Positions 23,401 to 36,519 are shown, counted from the first letter of the stretch. The stretch is 64,000 bases of DNA from Ceriagrion tenellum (GCA_963169105.1 OY720641.1:77017496-77081495); one strand, 5' to 3'. Numbers and translations are program-made. The notes: generated from the sequence alone by a model not told the origin.

Positions 23401-26400
23401 GGATTGCGAAGGGATGCGAAATAAGAATGCCGAGGGTTGAGTTAAAAAAAAAATTAAAAAAAGTAATGCAGGATGCGCTCGCGTTGCGTGAGTTTCTTCA
23501 TTATTTTTTTCATTTCTTATTTTTTTACCAGTTTTTAATTAGTGCCGCTCGAGAGGCGTGATGCGTGCTGTGTGCACGGTTTTTAAAGATTGAAGAGGGG
23601 AGGGGAATATCCCAATTTTTCGTGTATTTGGTCTTGCACGCGTTTCGGCGGTCACGTTCGGGTGCGTTGTATAATCTTGCAAGCTGGTAATTTCAGTTAT
23701 GCGTCTCGTTCATCGATCTAGTTTTTTGCTTGATTTTGACGGTGTGTCTCTCTCAAACTGACGTTCTATCGAAGAGTAGTGTTGACTTCATATATTTAAG
23801 ATGCCTAAGGTGTAGTAGTCATTAGTATACGCCTAATTTTCTTACGTTTCCCTATTTTGCAATGATTGACTTCTAAACGTTTTCATCCGCCAAACCATTT
23901 TGGAGTTTCTTAGTATCGTAATGTATTCTATCGTGTGGTAATCTAGTGAGTAGATTGTCGGACTTGTCTCAGATAGTCCTAGGTTCAAATTTGGGTGATG
24001 CATTTTGGCCAGGTATATCGAATCTTTGCGTTCCTTGTGTCAAATCTTTTTGGAAAGTTGGAAGCTAAGCCAGGAGATAAAACCCTTTCTAACGTGGTGT
24101 AAGGTTAATATTCCATTTTGTAATAACGTCAGGCTTCACAGCCCGTTTCATAATACCGTCAAACAATGCAGTAATAGAAATAAATACCAGCAGTCTTGGG
24201 CTAAAATATTTCCCCCCTTTAATTCATATCTCCCCCTATAATTGCAATCGAACTAACAGTAAATCTTTGGTGATCCACAAATTTACCCGGAGGATAACTG
24301 TTAGTATTTCCCTTTCAAAAGCCCCCTACTACGATCACAATGGTGTTCATCAAAAACTGGTATAGATATTTAAGTCAATATTTTATTCAAAGACAGTATT
24401 TCATGTCTTTTTTCTAAATACCTGTCTTACTGGTAATTTACAACTTGAACATTGACTCTTTGTGAATGTTTTTACTCAATTCATTTCTCAATAGGTGTAA
24501 CTAATCGATCAATAATTAATTGCATACTATATTTGAAATTTTGAAATTATATATATGCTTAATATTTAATCAAGCATATACGTAACCCGTTTACCCGTTA
24601 TCATCCTGAAGGATATTGTGTTATTTTTATCTTCATATACACAGATTAATTGTCAATTATTTTTCGCAACTGCCCTTTCTGTAGGTCTCTTAAGTATGGC
24701 GTAGAATGCAGGTGTCAGTCGTTGGCATTCAGCTCTGGTCGAACGTCCGAATGCATCTATAGTAGGTTGCTCCAGTTCCCCACACGTAGATCCCGCTGGT
24801 GGAATAAATCCGAATGAGGGTTACGCGCAGTGATGCGGGTTAATGGGAGGCGACTCACCCTCGTCATCGCCCAATAACCTTCGTCTTGGGGAGAACGCCT
24901 CTAAATTGCGACCGTCGCGGCGTTTGTTGTGACATTTCACGGAAGGGGAAGTGTTCGTCGGCCCGTGTCGACACATCCGGGGCTCCTCTACTGATTATTT
25001 TTGGTTTTAAGAGGATTTCCCTCCGCTTTTCCCTTGGGACTCTCTTAAATTTTATTTCCGGTGCAATATCACCCAGAGGATTTTGTTGATTAATTTATTT
25101 TCCGGCCTAAGTGTCGCATCAGTATTTTCCGTTGGTTAATTTCGCAGATTACTTATAACTTTCTACGAGCCTCAAGGGACACCAGTCAGATTGTGGCGGA
25201 GTCCGTTGCCTTTGGATATGTTTTAGTTTCGTTTCTTTCTCATTCGTCATTTTCGAAATTGTGGTTGATTATTTACGATGTGAATGAAGAAATTCCTGTT
25301 GCAATATATTTTTTTCGTATAGATAGATTTGTTTTCGTATGTCTTTCATTTGCCTGATTTCCCCCAGAAGGGGAAAGGAAAGAATAATTATTGCATCAAT
25401 TTTCCGCCATCGCGATATTTGTGCGCGGTGTCGCCGAGTGATAACCTCATTCTTGTTTATAGATATTGTTTACAATCACGTGTTACAACTTTAATTCGTG
25501 GATTCAAGATCAGCTCCCGGGGAAAGGGACCAATTTGGTCTTCTTTTGTTCTCAGGCTATATCATCGTGTGGCCCTGGTGGGACATGCCCCTAATTTATA
25601 ATCATTGATAAAAATTGCGCTACTCACGTATAAACAAGGGTCTTATTTATGTCGTATCGTGTACTGTTTCCTAGTTCATTCATGGTTTTGTCCTGCCTTT
25701 TAGTTATGTATTGTAATAGGTATTCGGTACTGAAGGGTGCTTGGAATGTGTACTCGAAAAGGGATATATCTATGAAAGATCAAAATAAATCATTGCGAAA
25801 ACAGTTTTTAATTCCAGTCCCACAAACATCTTTTAAAATTGGCTGTGGAAATTTTTATAGGGTATTGTAACGTCATAATTACTTTGTCGCCTTTTCCCTG
25901 CGGTATGTATAGTGGCGTGCTCATTTATGCTATAAACACTTACTTCATCAATTATTCATTTATATTACCGCTATATCATTCGTCGTGTTATCGTGGAATT
26001 AGATTTTATCATTGGCATCATTACGATCTACGTAATAGATTGTTGAGGAAATGTGGAGTCATCATTGTTCATGTTAATCTACCTTCAAAAGCAAGTAAAA
26101 GTTGAATTTTTGTTGAATCAATTTTTCAGTCGCAATTAGTCTTCATTTATCCTGTTTGAACGAAATCAATGTGCTAAAACAGTAAATTCGTGTTAAAATA
26201 ATTACGTTGACTTTACATGAGTGGTTAAATTTTTCCCGCGCAAGTTATAGTTTACATAATTCAGTCGTGAATTTCCCCATTTAAATGATTTTTGTTACCC
26301 GACTTAAAGTGATACCCTTATGTGTAAAAACTCGTATCATTGGTTTCTATGTTTTGGGACAAACATTCCAGCATTTCCGTACGATCGACGGAACTGCCGT

Positions 26401-27414
26401 TTGAATCGCCGCGTCGTGATCCCAAGTGCTCGGCCTGGATTTGGCGTGTGCTGCCACACCACGGAGAGAAGAAAAATTACTTCCAATATGTGTCGGCATC
26501 AGTCGACAGAGGCGGCGTATTTGCCCTGGTAGACATATTTTTTGGTCGTAAATGATTATGCCTTTGTATGAATGTCTTCCAGTTCCCGTGTACCGATTCA
26601 TTATTACACATTTCGAACTTACTGATTCTATATCTGCACCATGGAACGATTGTTCTTGCTCAGTGGTCATGTAAAGGCCTTGGAGTCGCATCAATTGCAA
26701 ATGCCAAGGCATACCATTCATCTTATAAGTATTTGCCCTAGTAAGTAAAATTACACCAATTTGTGAGCATCTGTGAATTCACAGAACATGACACTATTGC
26801 AAATCTACTCCAGGTTGAATGGAAATTAGCGTGAATGCGAAGTTAAGACGTGTTTTTTTAATCCTCCGTGTCCTCCGTTATAGATCCGTGGCCAAAGCGA
26901 GGGTTTAAGTAGGTTATTAATATTCCATATCACTGCCGTAGAGTTTGAAAAATGAAAATGTAAAGAGATAGTTTGTAAAAGATCCATACTGACGTAACAT
27001 ACTTATTGTTGCATTACTTAAAATTTATTAGTTTATGTATGTAGAATGTAATTTGTCAGTTTCTGCCTGCACAGTGTAGGTGCTCAATATTCTACCCAAA
27101 TATGGTTACGTCATTTCAAATAAAGCTACACCTTTGAATGGGGAATTCTGCGGACGCAAGGTCATTATGATTTATCATTTGGGATGAGTTTTTTAACTGT
27201 GATTTAACTTTTCTGTATTGCACACTGATCTCCATTTTTCTTCTTGGCCCTTTAATCCACTAAAAAATTCTTGGGAATCATAATTATAGTGTTTGTCTCA
27301 CTTGGTACCATTACTCCTATTGTTACCTATTATTATCATACTTCACTAGTATCATTACACCGACGAAATCACCAACGAATAAATTTCTAATGTAAAAATC
27401 TTTTTTTCTTGCAG
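23401..27414. other. Upstream of the first visible PTPN9 exon; no exon recognised
   Basis: The exon with the start codon was looked for here (a short frame ending in phase 0 before a donor) and not found with confidence. An open frame at 26347-26721 on the minus strand (124 codons) has no recognised domain. The tRNA-like segment at 23938 is the only named item. Confidence 0.5.
23938..24010 (+). mobile_element. tRNA-like SINE head
   Basis: TCTAGTGAGTAGATTGTCGG (box-A-like) is followed at tRNA-like spacing by AGGTTCAAATTTGGG (box-B-like). No intact cloverleaf is seen. Confidence 0.4.
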
Positions 27415-27648
27415 GCCACAAAAGACTTTTTGGAGGCAATCAATTGCATCCGAGGAAAGCGTTCTGTAAGCCCAGTGTCATGGGGGACTGCTGTCAGGTT
27501 TCTGTGGGCCAGAAAGTGGGATGTTGGACGTGCCGTGGCATTGCATGAAGTTCATGAGGCTACCCGGCGGAGGGAAGGCTTGACCTGCTTCCATCCCGGC
27601 CATGAGCCCCTGCATTCAGAACTACGGACCGGGAAATTCACTATCCTG
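27415..27648 (+). CDS. PTPN9: PTPN9 (PTP-MEG2) homologue, internal coding exon (CRAL-TRIO N-terminal region)
   Basis: This 78-codon exon is open throughout and bounded by a pyrimidine-rich acceptor (ttttttcttgcag) and a strong donor (gtgagt). It reads ATKDFLEAIN at its start, then VSPVSWGTAVRFLWARKWDV, ATRRREG and LRTGKFTIL. This order matches the N-terminal helical part of the SEC14/CRAL-TRIO module of PTPN9-type phosphatases, where a short acidic leader is followed by ATK.FLE, SP.SW..A.KFL.ARK.DV and E...GKFTIL. PTPN9 is known as a tyrosine phosphatase targeted to secretory vesicles by phosphoinositide binding through this domain. Both borders are phase 0 and join in frame to the exon at 31568. 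The leader with the start codon must be in an upstream exon that was not identified. The homology is assigned from memory of the family, not from a search. Confidence 0.9.
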
Positions 27649-28301
27649 GTGAGTAGTTGAAGGCATGCTTATACAACTCAGTAAGTAGATTTGTGCTATA
27701 CATTCCTCACCGATTTCCTCTTTTACCAAAATCTCCACTTTACCTGTTGCCTCTGAAAGGTGAATCTTATTGACCTTCAATAGAAACCTAATTGTAATCA
27801 GTGTAATATTTTGAGGTTGACATGCATTGAAGTTATAAATAAATGCTTTTAATTGTCTCCTTGAAAATTGCTGTCAAGATATGGAAATTTCTGCTCAGTA
27901 GCATAAATATTATGGTGTAAAGAGGATTGTCAGACATGGCTGGCCCTTGTTTTTTGAAATCACTTCTGTTTGATAGCTGCAAAACGAATCCCTTTTAGAA
28001 AGTTTGTTATCTTTTTCCCCTATTGCTTGTTTTCTTTCATGGGCATCATCAGTGTGTAGTTAGTTGCCTTTATAAATTGTCATGAATGTGTTCCATTATA
28101 GAGGAGCAGAAAACTTATGGTCTCTCTCTCAGGCATTAAATACAATGGATAATATTGTTCCCTACAGTGAGGGATACTATGAGTTAGCTTGAACTCCAGC
28201 CATGCTATTGCATTGATTCCCACTTTTGAAAGATTTTAAGTATACTTCCAGCTGAAAACGTCATTGTTAATTGGGATGATAGGGTGTTAAACTTTTAAGA
28301 C

Positions 28302-28557
28302 TTGTGGGACCTTTATTACATCTCTGGTGAAAGTGGTCAGTCTTTTTCTTGAAAGGTAATTTGGGGAAAAAGTAGGGAATTTTCAAAGAAACCTATATGT
28401 GTGTACCATTTCCACTTTGGTTTCTTACATTGTGGGACCTTTATTACATCTCTGGTGAAAGTGGTCAGTCTTTTTCTTGAAAGGTAATTTGGGGAAAAAG
28501 TAGGGAATTTTCAAAGAAACCTATATGTGTGTACCATTTCCACTGTGGTTTCTTACA
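28302..28557. repeat. 128-bp tandem duplication, one mismatch
   Basis: Units 28302-28429 and 28430-28557 are the same except for one base (cactttgg against cactgtgg). It lies inside a PTPN9 intron. The near identity indicates a recent duplication, or an assembly duplication. Confidence 0.95.
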
Positions 28558-29097
28558 TAACTTGACAAAGCTTAGCGCTGCTGTTACTTAAGCATCTAAT
28601 GTCTCTTGATTCTTGCATTTATTATGATTTGGTGATTTTAACTTATTTTTATTTAAATTTATATGCTATGAATATCTGAATGTTATTATTGGAACTAATA
28701 ACACACATTTGTAATTTAGCAGAAATTAATTTTAAGCTTTCATTATGTCACCAAAAAGGTTGATTTAAAAATCAAGTACTTATATATAGAGTATAAAATT
28801 CCATGTGAAAAACTGTGGAAAGAGAGAAAGAAAGCAGAAGGAAAAGTGTTTAACCTTTGAGAAAACCCATGATATCAATGGTGGTTATCCTTCCATCCGA
28901 TTGGTAGGTTTCTGGGTAGTTCTGTTGCTACCTTACCCATATCTGGAAAATAACTTTTTTGGGACATTTCTTTTCACTTTATTGTACCTCTCAGTACTTT
29001 CCATCAGTGCTCTCTTACCCTCTACCTCTTCTGATGTCATCCAAAATTCCTACCCTGATCCTCCTTTTTCTGCCAAAATTCTTCCCTTGAGCATCAA

Positions 29098-29141
29098 AAA
29101 GACGTATATTGATCTTCCCTTGAAGATCAATGTACGTCTTT
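29098..29141. repeat. Hairpin, 20-bp stem and 4-nt loop
   Basis: AAAGACGTATATTGATCTTC pairs with GAAGATCAATGTACGTCTTT around a CCTT loop, with a single G-T pair. It lies in a PTPN9 intron. Confidence 0.85.
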
Positions 29142-29529
29142 AAAAACCTTCCGACCATTTTGTCTACCCTCTGCAAATCTGTATCACCCACTTCCTGTCC
29201 CCTCCCTCAGTATTCAAAACTTCCTGGATTGTTTTTCTTGCTACCCACCCAATCTAACCCTCTAACTATAATACTTCTTCATGAATGGGGGATAGAGGGC
29301 TACCACAACATATAACTCCCTTGATCATACCGGTACTCGTTTCTGAGTTTTAGCGGCATGCACATTGTACACTTACTTTTATAATATATATTGATTAGTT
29401 GTGGTTCAAGCCTACATCAGCTTGTGAAGAAACAATAGTTTTTTGTACAATTCCTGAATTGGCATCTAACTATGATGTAATCTCTCTGAAATCTTTGTCT
29501 TCTGGTTTCTTCCATTGTGTATCTAGATG

Positions 29530-30260
29530 TAAGATGTGTGACTATGTATTTTTTTCTCTTGGTCATTTCTTTTACAATACTCTACAGGTTTTTTGCCTCT
29601 GCCATTTTTCCATCCTAGCCCATAATCCTCTACCTCTCCCTTATCCGTCCTTCAATTACCATTGCATTCTTATCCCCCATTACTACCATCTGCTTACCCC
29701 TTGGTATGCTGTATATTATTTCTTTCCGTGGAAATATCATATTCACCATCCATATCCTCTTCTCTATGATTTGAGGTAGGGTATACACCTATATTATGAC
29801 TGAATTCATCGAATCTGCCGTCAGCTCAATTAGTATTTTCCAATCACTCACCTGCTTTGCATTGACTGCTCTTTACCTAATTTTCTATTAATTATGACAG
29901 CATCCTTGGGCTGGTTCTCATTTCCTCAGCTCTTTATCTCTCTAAAACATTCACTCCCCGAGTCCCTGATATCTTTCCACTCTACTTTGCTCAGGCCTAT
30001 GATGTCTACACTTACCTTCTTCATGTCTTTCTTTATATTTTATAATTTCCCCACAATTGTCATCACATTCCATATGGCTACTCTGATTGTTGCCTTCCTC
30101 TTATGTATTTTCTTTTGGTCCACTGCATTTCTCCCTACTTCATTGCTAGGGTTTTGTGTGATGAGGATCGCTGGGGCCTTCCTCCCACTGCTGCCAGGCC
30201 CAGGGGGCCAAGTTCCAGGATTCATTTTCATTTAAGGTCTGCCCATGATTTCATGGTTTA
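29530..30260 (-). mobile_element. LINE fragment, apurinic-like endonuclease N-terminus (minus)
   Basis: Read on the minus strand from about 30110, the frame gives TIRVAIWNVMTIVGKL, a stop, then NIKKDMKKVSVDIIGLSKVE and WKDIRDSG. This is the WNVRT...GKL...K.EM....DI.GLSEVRW start of APE-type endonuclease in LINE proteins. Further along, near 29590-29640, LGWKNGRGKKPVEYCKRND matches the later G.RNERGE.LVEFC..N endonuclease block. Stops and frame changes make it dead. It lies antisense in a PTPN9 intron. Confidence 0.72.
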
Positions 30261-31567
30261 AGCAATTGTGGTGGTATTCTTTGGCCTGCCTCAATAGTTT
30301 TTAAAAAAGAGACTCCATTACGTAAGAGACTGCCCTAGTGCGATGAGACACCTTTTGCAGCCACCTCAATGAGGTAGACATAGTGCACAGACTTTAATTC
30401 ATTTGTCTTCTGACACTCTGGCATCAGAAGCTATTATTATGTCTCTTGGAAGGGCTTTAAGCCTTGCATTATGCATCACAATGTTATTCATTTCTACAAT
30501 TTGTTATATTTGTAGACGTTTATGGAGAGTGGTAAATTTCTATGCTGTGTTATTGTAATGGATATCATTCACTTCCTCAAAGTCATGCCTGAAAACATAA
30601 AATTTCTCTTTAGTTGTATTTGTAACTTCCACTATCCTATGCTGACTCTTGCCTCCACTTTAAATTACTCTGTAATTGTTGCAAAAGTCACTGCTATCTT
30701 TACTTCTAGCTTGTTCTGACCTCTCACGGCTAATCATACTTATCTATTTTGTTTTGTTGTGTTTTATCTCTCCCATTCCTATTGTGATCTTATTTTTCAA
30801 CCTATTCTGTTGTGGTCCTCTTTTGTATTTTTTTCTTCTGCAATTGTGCCTTCATTTGTACTAAGATGTTTGTGATAAATATTGTGGGGATCTTGCTTCA
30901 ACCACTGTGGTCATGGCACCTATTCCACCAAGTCCTCTAGTTGCAATGATCCAATTTCATGCTACAAACATTCAAAATTCTTGTAGAAAGTAGTTGAGGT
31001 GGTTTTTCATGGCCATCCCCATTAGTGTTTTTGTAATGTTAACCATTTTATGGCCTATCGTTCATCTATATTCTACCATTTGAACACTCTGGCTTGGATG
31101 TCCTTACTGTTTGCAAGTTATAGTGCTCCCTCCAGTAAAAATCTTGGGGTAATTAGAATGTGTTAGCTCTTGCATCTTTTCAAGGCCGTAATTCACAGGG
31201 ATGGGAATATGTATTGACAGTAAAAAAAGTTGTATGCATGCCATTGTGATAGTAAGATTTCTTTTTCTTAATGACAGATGAATGGGAAAAAATTATTGGT
31301 TTGTGGAAAAAAAAACCCTCCAAGAAAGAGTTCCTCTGCTGTTAGTGCTCTTATGATGTCACAACCTTCCGGCCTTGGAACATGATGAATAATCCTCTTA
31401 TCTTATAGACTTACTTCTTGGATGATGAATTAAATGGGATACTGTGGAGTCATTAATTTATAATGTTTTTGTAGTGGATATATACGATGTCTCATAATCA
31501 ACTTACCTTAACATTTCTATCTGAGAAGTTCTTTTTGTGAATTATTCCTATTGTTTTGCTTTCATAG

Positions 31568-31657
31568 CCCACAAGAGATGCATCTGGAGCTGCCATTGCT
31601 GTGTTCACTGCCCGCTTACACTACCCCGCAGTGTCTTCACACCAAACTACCCTTCAG
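31568..31657 (+). CDS. PTPN9: PTPN9 homologue, second visible coding exon
   Basis: Thirty codons lie between an acceptor (ttttgctttcatag) and the donor CAG|gtgatt. The exon reads PTRDASGAAIAVFTARLHYP and then AVSSHQTTLQ. It continues the previous exon without gap relative to vertebrate PTPN9, where GKFTIL is followed by a segment with RDP.GA.IA.FTARLH.P and ...LQ. Phase is 0 on both sides. The exon is too short to stand out as an open frame; it was found by its alignment to the family and by its splice sites. Confidence 0.88.
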
Positions 31658-32456
31658 GTGATTATCTTCTACATTTGAGCAAATATTATCCAGCCTTATT
31701 GAACATTATTATCAGTTTCTACTTATTGTGATATTTGGTGACTATATCTTAAATTTGAGAAAATCTTAAATACATTTGACCTTGTGGATAAACAAGGCAT
31801 GATAGAAACCATAAAATGTAACTAAGGATGAGTTAGGATGAATATTTGCTCCATGATTTTGGTCCACTGGAATACCTCTGGATATTGTGTTAAAAATCTC
31901 TTATCCTAAATGGATGAGAGTTTTTTAACACAATTGTTGTGGCTGAGGCAGCAATTGCCATAGCTGATACCTCATATACTGTGGTAATGCACGGGTGGTG
32001 ACTAACATAGTAAATATTGCAATTTTTTAAATGAGGAAATCGATGATTTCGAAGCTCATTTTATTCCATAATGAATTTTTGGTCAGTCCTCTAAAATGTG
32101 AATAATATTATCGTATTGCTTTTGAGTAAAGTACCAAATATCAGAAAAATTGTTGAATAAGGGAAAAGTTGGCTCCTTTTCTGAAAGAACAAAAGAGCTT
32201 CTGACTGTGAGAGTACATTTGGAAATTAAAAAAAGATTCCATCAAAGGTTATTTGTAAAAACGATTTTTAATTATCCCCATGATATTGAAATAGGGAGAA
32301 ACAAGTTCATAGAGGAACCATGCTCCTATGAAGTAAGTAATTTAGATTGGATGGAGTGAAATTGAATGCTAGGCATAGATTAAATGTAAGTTTCAAGATT
32401 GTGAGATTGAAAATCTTAAAAATTGATTGCTATATTTTGGATGTGAATGATTTTGC

Positions 32457-33537
32457 TTAACCCTTTTGCACCAATGCCTCTCGAAGAGAAATGCTTCCCC
32501 TGATACAAGTAGCATGAGAATTTTCTGTATTCCTTTATACGGAGCTCTCTCGTGGCAACTAATCGCTCAGGTATGCCTTTCGCCTGATTTGGAACTCCAC
32601 TCAGTGGGACGCTGTGCCCTTCCCGCGTGTAACCACATCGTTCCCACCCTGCCGTCCCTTCCGTCAGCACCTATTCTTGACCCAACATCTCATTAGCAGA
32701 CCCTTTCACAGCATGTGATTGCGGTCAACTTATTGCATTCAAGTGGTTTTTTTTAAACTATCACTCATTGTAAACTTGATAGTATGGATATCTGAAATGA
32801 ATTCTTCTTGTTTTTGCGATAATTTTAAAATTTTGAACGAATTTCTAGCGGTAATATTAATGATTTTAGGATATTTATCTACTTAAATAATGTGATCAGG
32901 AAATATTCTGAATTTCCTCAAGTCGTCAAAATAAAAACTGAAAGAATACATTGGGTGTGTCAATTTTTTTAGATGAATTTCCAATATGTAGAAGCCTGCT
33001 CTAATCACCTTGAGTTATAAAATTAAACCAAGTTATTACAAATCATTCAATCTTTAGGATAAAATTATGGAGATAACATGGTGGAAACTTGCGATCCAAT
33101 GAAAAAAAAGACAACTCCGTTAGTATTAAAGCTAGCATTTCGTTTAAAAGTTGCCAATGCTTTGCAAAATACTAGGAATTCATCAAAATGCTAAAAAATT
33201 TGGAATATTCATCATATATATCTATTTTGAAAAACCACTACCCAACAAAATTAATGACAATGGACATAAGCTGAGGGAATGGTCACCAATGGGCTTGTGG
33301 GTCGAGAGGAATTGCCCTAGAAAAGGTCTTGCCTCCTGCTGAGTTGGGATGCGAAAGGGTGAGAGAATACCCTTCCCGAATGCTTCAGGGGCGGTCACTT
33401 TCCCACCCCTCACGACTGCTATGGTGGATGTTCATTCTTTTGTGTAGGAAAATAACTGTCGACTATAGTGGTCGTCTGTTTGTTTGCGTATGAAAATCCC
33501 CGACCACCATAGCTGTCGCTCAGCGCGAAAGGGTTAA
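32457..33537. mobile_element. TTAA-flanked element with CCCTTT ends (piggyBac-like, non-autonomous)
   Basis: TTAA at 32457-32460 is followed by CCCTTTTGCACC; at the other end GCGCGAAAGGG is followed by TTAA at 33534-33537. The 12-base ends match at about 9 positions. TTAA duplication with CCC-beginning ends is typical of piggyBac-type elements. The right end has an inner hairpin (gactatagtggtcg / cgaccaccatagctgtc, 33461-33517). No transposase frame was recognised in the 1.07-kb interior. Confidence 0.5.
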
Positions 33538-35163
33538 TATAAAGAATGTTTCTTCCAAGGGTCACGGTTTTAATTCCCTTCTTTCAGAGTTACTATCATG
33601 TTACTTTGGTAGTATTTCACTGTAAACTATATTATTCTATGCAACAAAAATATGCATACTTCTAACCTTCAAATTATGAAAAATTATTCGGAGGTTCGGA
33701 CTAATAGTACCTATGTGATTCAATATTAATGTAATTTATAATGAAAGAAAATTTTAAAATCAGTGACCTAGTTATAATTGCTTGATCTTGTGTTTGTTAA
33801 GTATTTTATTGACTTCCTGAGCACCAATTGAGTGGCTGTAAAATGTAATACAAGCAACCAAGGTCATTAATTAGCCCTCAGGAAGGTGAAAATTAAATTT
33901 TCAGGCCCAGATCTAGAGCTCAATATTTTGTTTTCTCAAAACTGTTGGTCATTGATATATATGAAGTCCATAGAATTCCCAATATGTATGCACGTGGTGA
34001 GGGAAAAAAATCTGTGTTTATGAACAGAAGACAAAATTTAGCTTTATCCGTGTGAATCTCAATTCATTGAATGAAAAAGTAATGATTTCACATACTTTTC
34101 TATTTGTGTGTCATGAAATTGTAACAGGATGAGCTTTAGGAGAACATCTGCAATGGTATTTAATGTTCGAGGTGGAATGATTGAATATAATTACATGAGA
34201 AAATAAATGAAAGTGAATTAACTAGCCATTGACAAAGGAGAATGAATTGTATGGTTTTCTCCATGAGAACTGAATCAGAATGAATAAAGACTGTTTGAGG
34301 ATGATTGTTTTTAACAAGAAGGTATTTATCAGAAGGAGTAAACTTGTAGTATGAGAGTGTGCTAGAGATATTAGAGGCAAAGTAGGCATTAAAAATTTGC
34401 ATACTAGCCTGTGTTTCTACATATACTAGTGTGTGTCCCTATGAAACCTAGAATTAAATTGAGAAAGGTGACCTTTGAAAGCCATGGATGCCCAGATTAG
34501 AGAATCATGATGCCATTGACATTATTAAAATATTTGTGAGGATTTATATAATACATTTTCCACCCGCCATGGCTAATTGGGGATAGAATATATTTATTTG
34601 ATGTGCAGAGAATTTTGTTGTATGGGGAGGAGGGAAAGGCTCCCCTGGTGTAAGGGATGGTTTGATGGTTAATATAATGCTAATGATGGGAGAGTGAGTT
34701 CATTGATGAGAAATGTGTAATGTTAAATTGTTTGTGATAGGTTGAATTAAGTGGTGAAGTTGCAGAGGAGAATATGATGGATGAAATTGAAATAGATTGG
34801 GAATAATGTGAAGTTGTGGGATGTTGAAGGAGGTAATTTTAAAGAGAATCTTGTCTCAGATAATGTAATAAAAGCTTCAACCTAATGAAAGATGCTGTGA
34901 GATGCCACTAGATAGGAAAACAAGGAGCATACTGACCAGTTTGCAAAAGTCATTAACTTTTATGAAATTAATTTATGAATCGGAGGGACCAAGAACAGAG
35001 ACTTTCGAAAGAGGCTGAGATTAGATTTGTGACAATGCACATGAGGAGTATGGGATTCTTTATTTTTGCTCCCTGTACATCAGAGAAAGAGTGTGGGGGT
35101 ATACTTGGAGACCATTGTGTTGCAGTCACAAGGGGGATAGAGAAAGTAAGATGAATGAAAATT

Positions 35164-36144
35164 ACTGTCGGTGCGAAAATTATGTAGACTCGAGTTTGAA
35201 TGCTGATTGAAAATGAACCACGGTACTTATATGAATGCAAGTTACACCAAACTTTAGCTTGTTTTATTTTGTGTTTAACCATGGTTGCCGATTATTATTA
35301 CAATTCAATTTTGATTTTTTATAGCGGCGAGAACGAAAAAAGTGCCGGGTTTTTGGTGTTTTCAAATGGAACACTCTCTTTGACATTTAATAGTGAAGGA
35401 ACTTGTAGTTTAATCTAAATGAATCTGTAGTATTGTGTGGGAAAAACCTATTTAAATGTATCCTTAAACGTTCTATACTTTATAATTTGCCATAAAAAAG
35501 TTATTATCAAGTTTATGAAACAACTTTTTCTTGGTGATGTAAAATAGTAGAAGCAAGATCTTGGTCTTGTTTTGAAGCTCTTTGCAGCAGTATTTAATAG
35601 CAACTCACACTGTGATATCGATTTTAACGAGTTAATAAGTGACCGAGTATTTTAGCGGGCTCCAGCTAGCGATGAGGCGACCTTCTTCGCTTGAGGGGTG
35701 GTGAAAGTTTGAGCGCTGTTGCCATTGCGGGTTGCAGACTGAACCCGTTACTCATACGCTCCTTCAATGCTTTGGCAACAGCGCCCAACTTTTTGGCAAC
35801 AGCACCCAGCTTTTATGGCAAATCATAAAGTACAGAACATTTAAAGATACATTTAAATAGGTTTTTCCCACACAATACTACAGATTCATTTAGATTTTAC
35901 TTCAAGTTTCTTCACTATTAAATGTCAAAGAGAGCGTTCCGTTTGAAAATGCCAAAAACCTGGCACTATTTTCGTTCTCGCCGCTATAAAAAATCAAAAG
36001 TGTATTGTAATAATAATCGGCAACCATGGTTAAACGCAAAATAAAACAAGCTAAAGTTTGGTGTAACCTGCATTCATATAAGTACCGTGGTTCATTCTCA
36101 ATCAGCGTTCAAACTCGAGTCTACATAATTTTTGCACCGACAGT
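35164..36144. mobile_element. Foldback element with about 335-bp inverted arms
   Basis: The left arm 35164-35498 begins ACTGTCGGTGCGAAAATTAT. The right arm 35811-36144 is its inverted complement, ending ATAATTTTTGCACCGACAGT. Differences are scattered substitutions of a few percent by eye. The 312-bp spacer is unique and includes a 21-bp tandem repeat. The 9-mer atgaatgaa lies 3-4 bases outside each arm and could be a target duplication if the true ends are slightly longer. Open frames on both arms are mirror images and not genes. It lies in a PTPN9 intron. Confidence 0.85.
35771..35812. repeat. 21-bp tandem repeat, two units
   Basis: TTTGGCAACAGCGCCCAACTT and TTTGGCAACAGCACCCAGCTT follow each other in the spacer of the foldback element, with two differences. 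Confidence 0.85.
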
Positions 36145-36519
36145 AGAATGAATGAAGAGGTTTCAGAAATGTATGCTGAAAACCTGTAAAATGTAATTTG
36201 ATCCGTGTTTGTGGGACACTTTCATAGTCTTTTGGCTTGCTTTGTGTACAAGATTTCTTGTGATTTTCTTGGTTATTAGGTGATAGTTGAGATTAAAAAA
36301 GGTATTAATAAATGATGAAATCAGGCTTGCTGATCTACTCATTTCAGAAACTTAAGTAGGTGATGTCACTTTCTAACTTCCTGGATAGTGGTTTTTTTGC
36401 CATCTTTGTGGGAAGTCATAATGAGAGATGAAGACAAGAATAACTGTGGGAATAGGTGATATCTTTTTGGAGTCTCTTAAGAGTTGGAAAATAATGGAAG
36501 ATAAACTTTTTTGAGGCTA

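Larger units (their letters stand above)
27649..31567 (+). other. PTPN9 intron between first and second visible exons
   Basis: The 3.9-kb intron has GT/AG borders. It contains a 128-bp tandem duplication (28302-28557), a 44-bp hairpin (29098-29141) and a minus-strand LINE fragment (about 29530-30260). The pyrimidine-rich stretch 28960-29530 may be a more decayed part of the same LINE. The sequence 30260-31567 shows nothing recognisable. Confidence 0.85.

Noticed and set aside
26347..26721. 124-codon minus-strand frame as a gene or as the PTPN9 first exon
   Set aside because: Wrong strand for PTPN9, no domain recognised, and other frames are open in the same GC-richer patch.
34968..35418. Open frames of about 70-104 codons on both strands
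   Set aside because: They lie on a foldback arm and reappear in the other arm; no domain.
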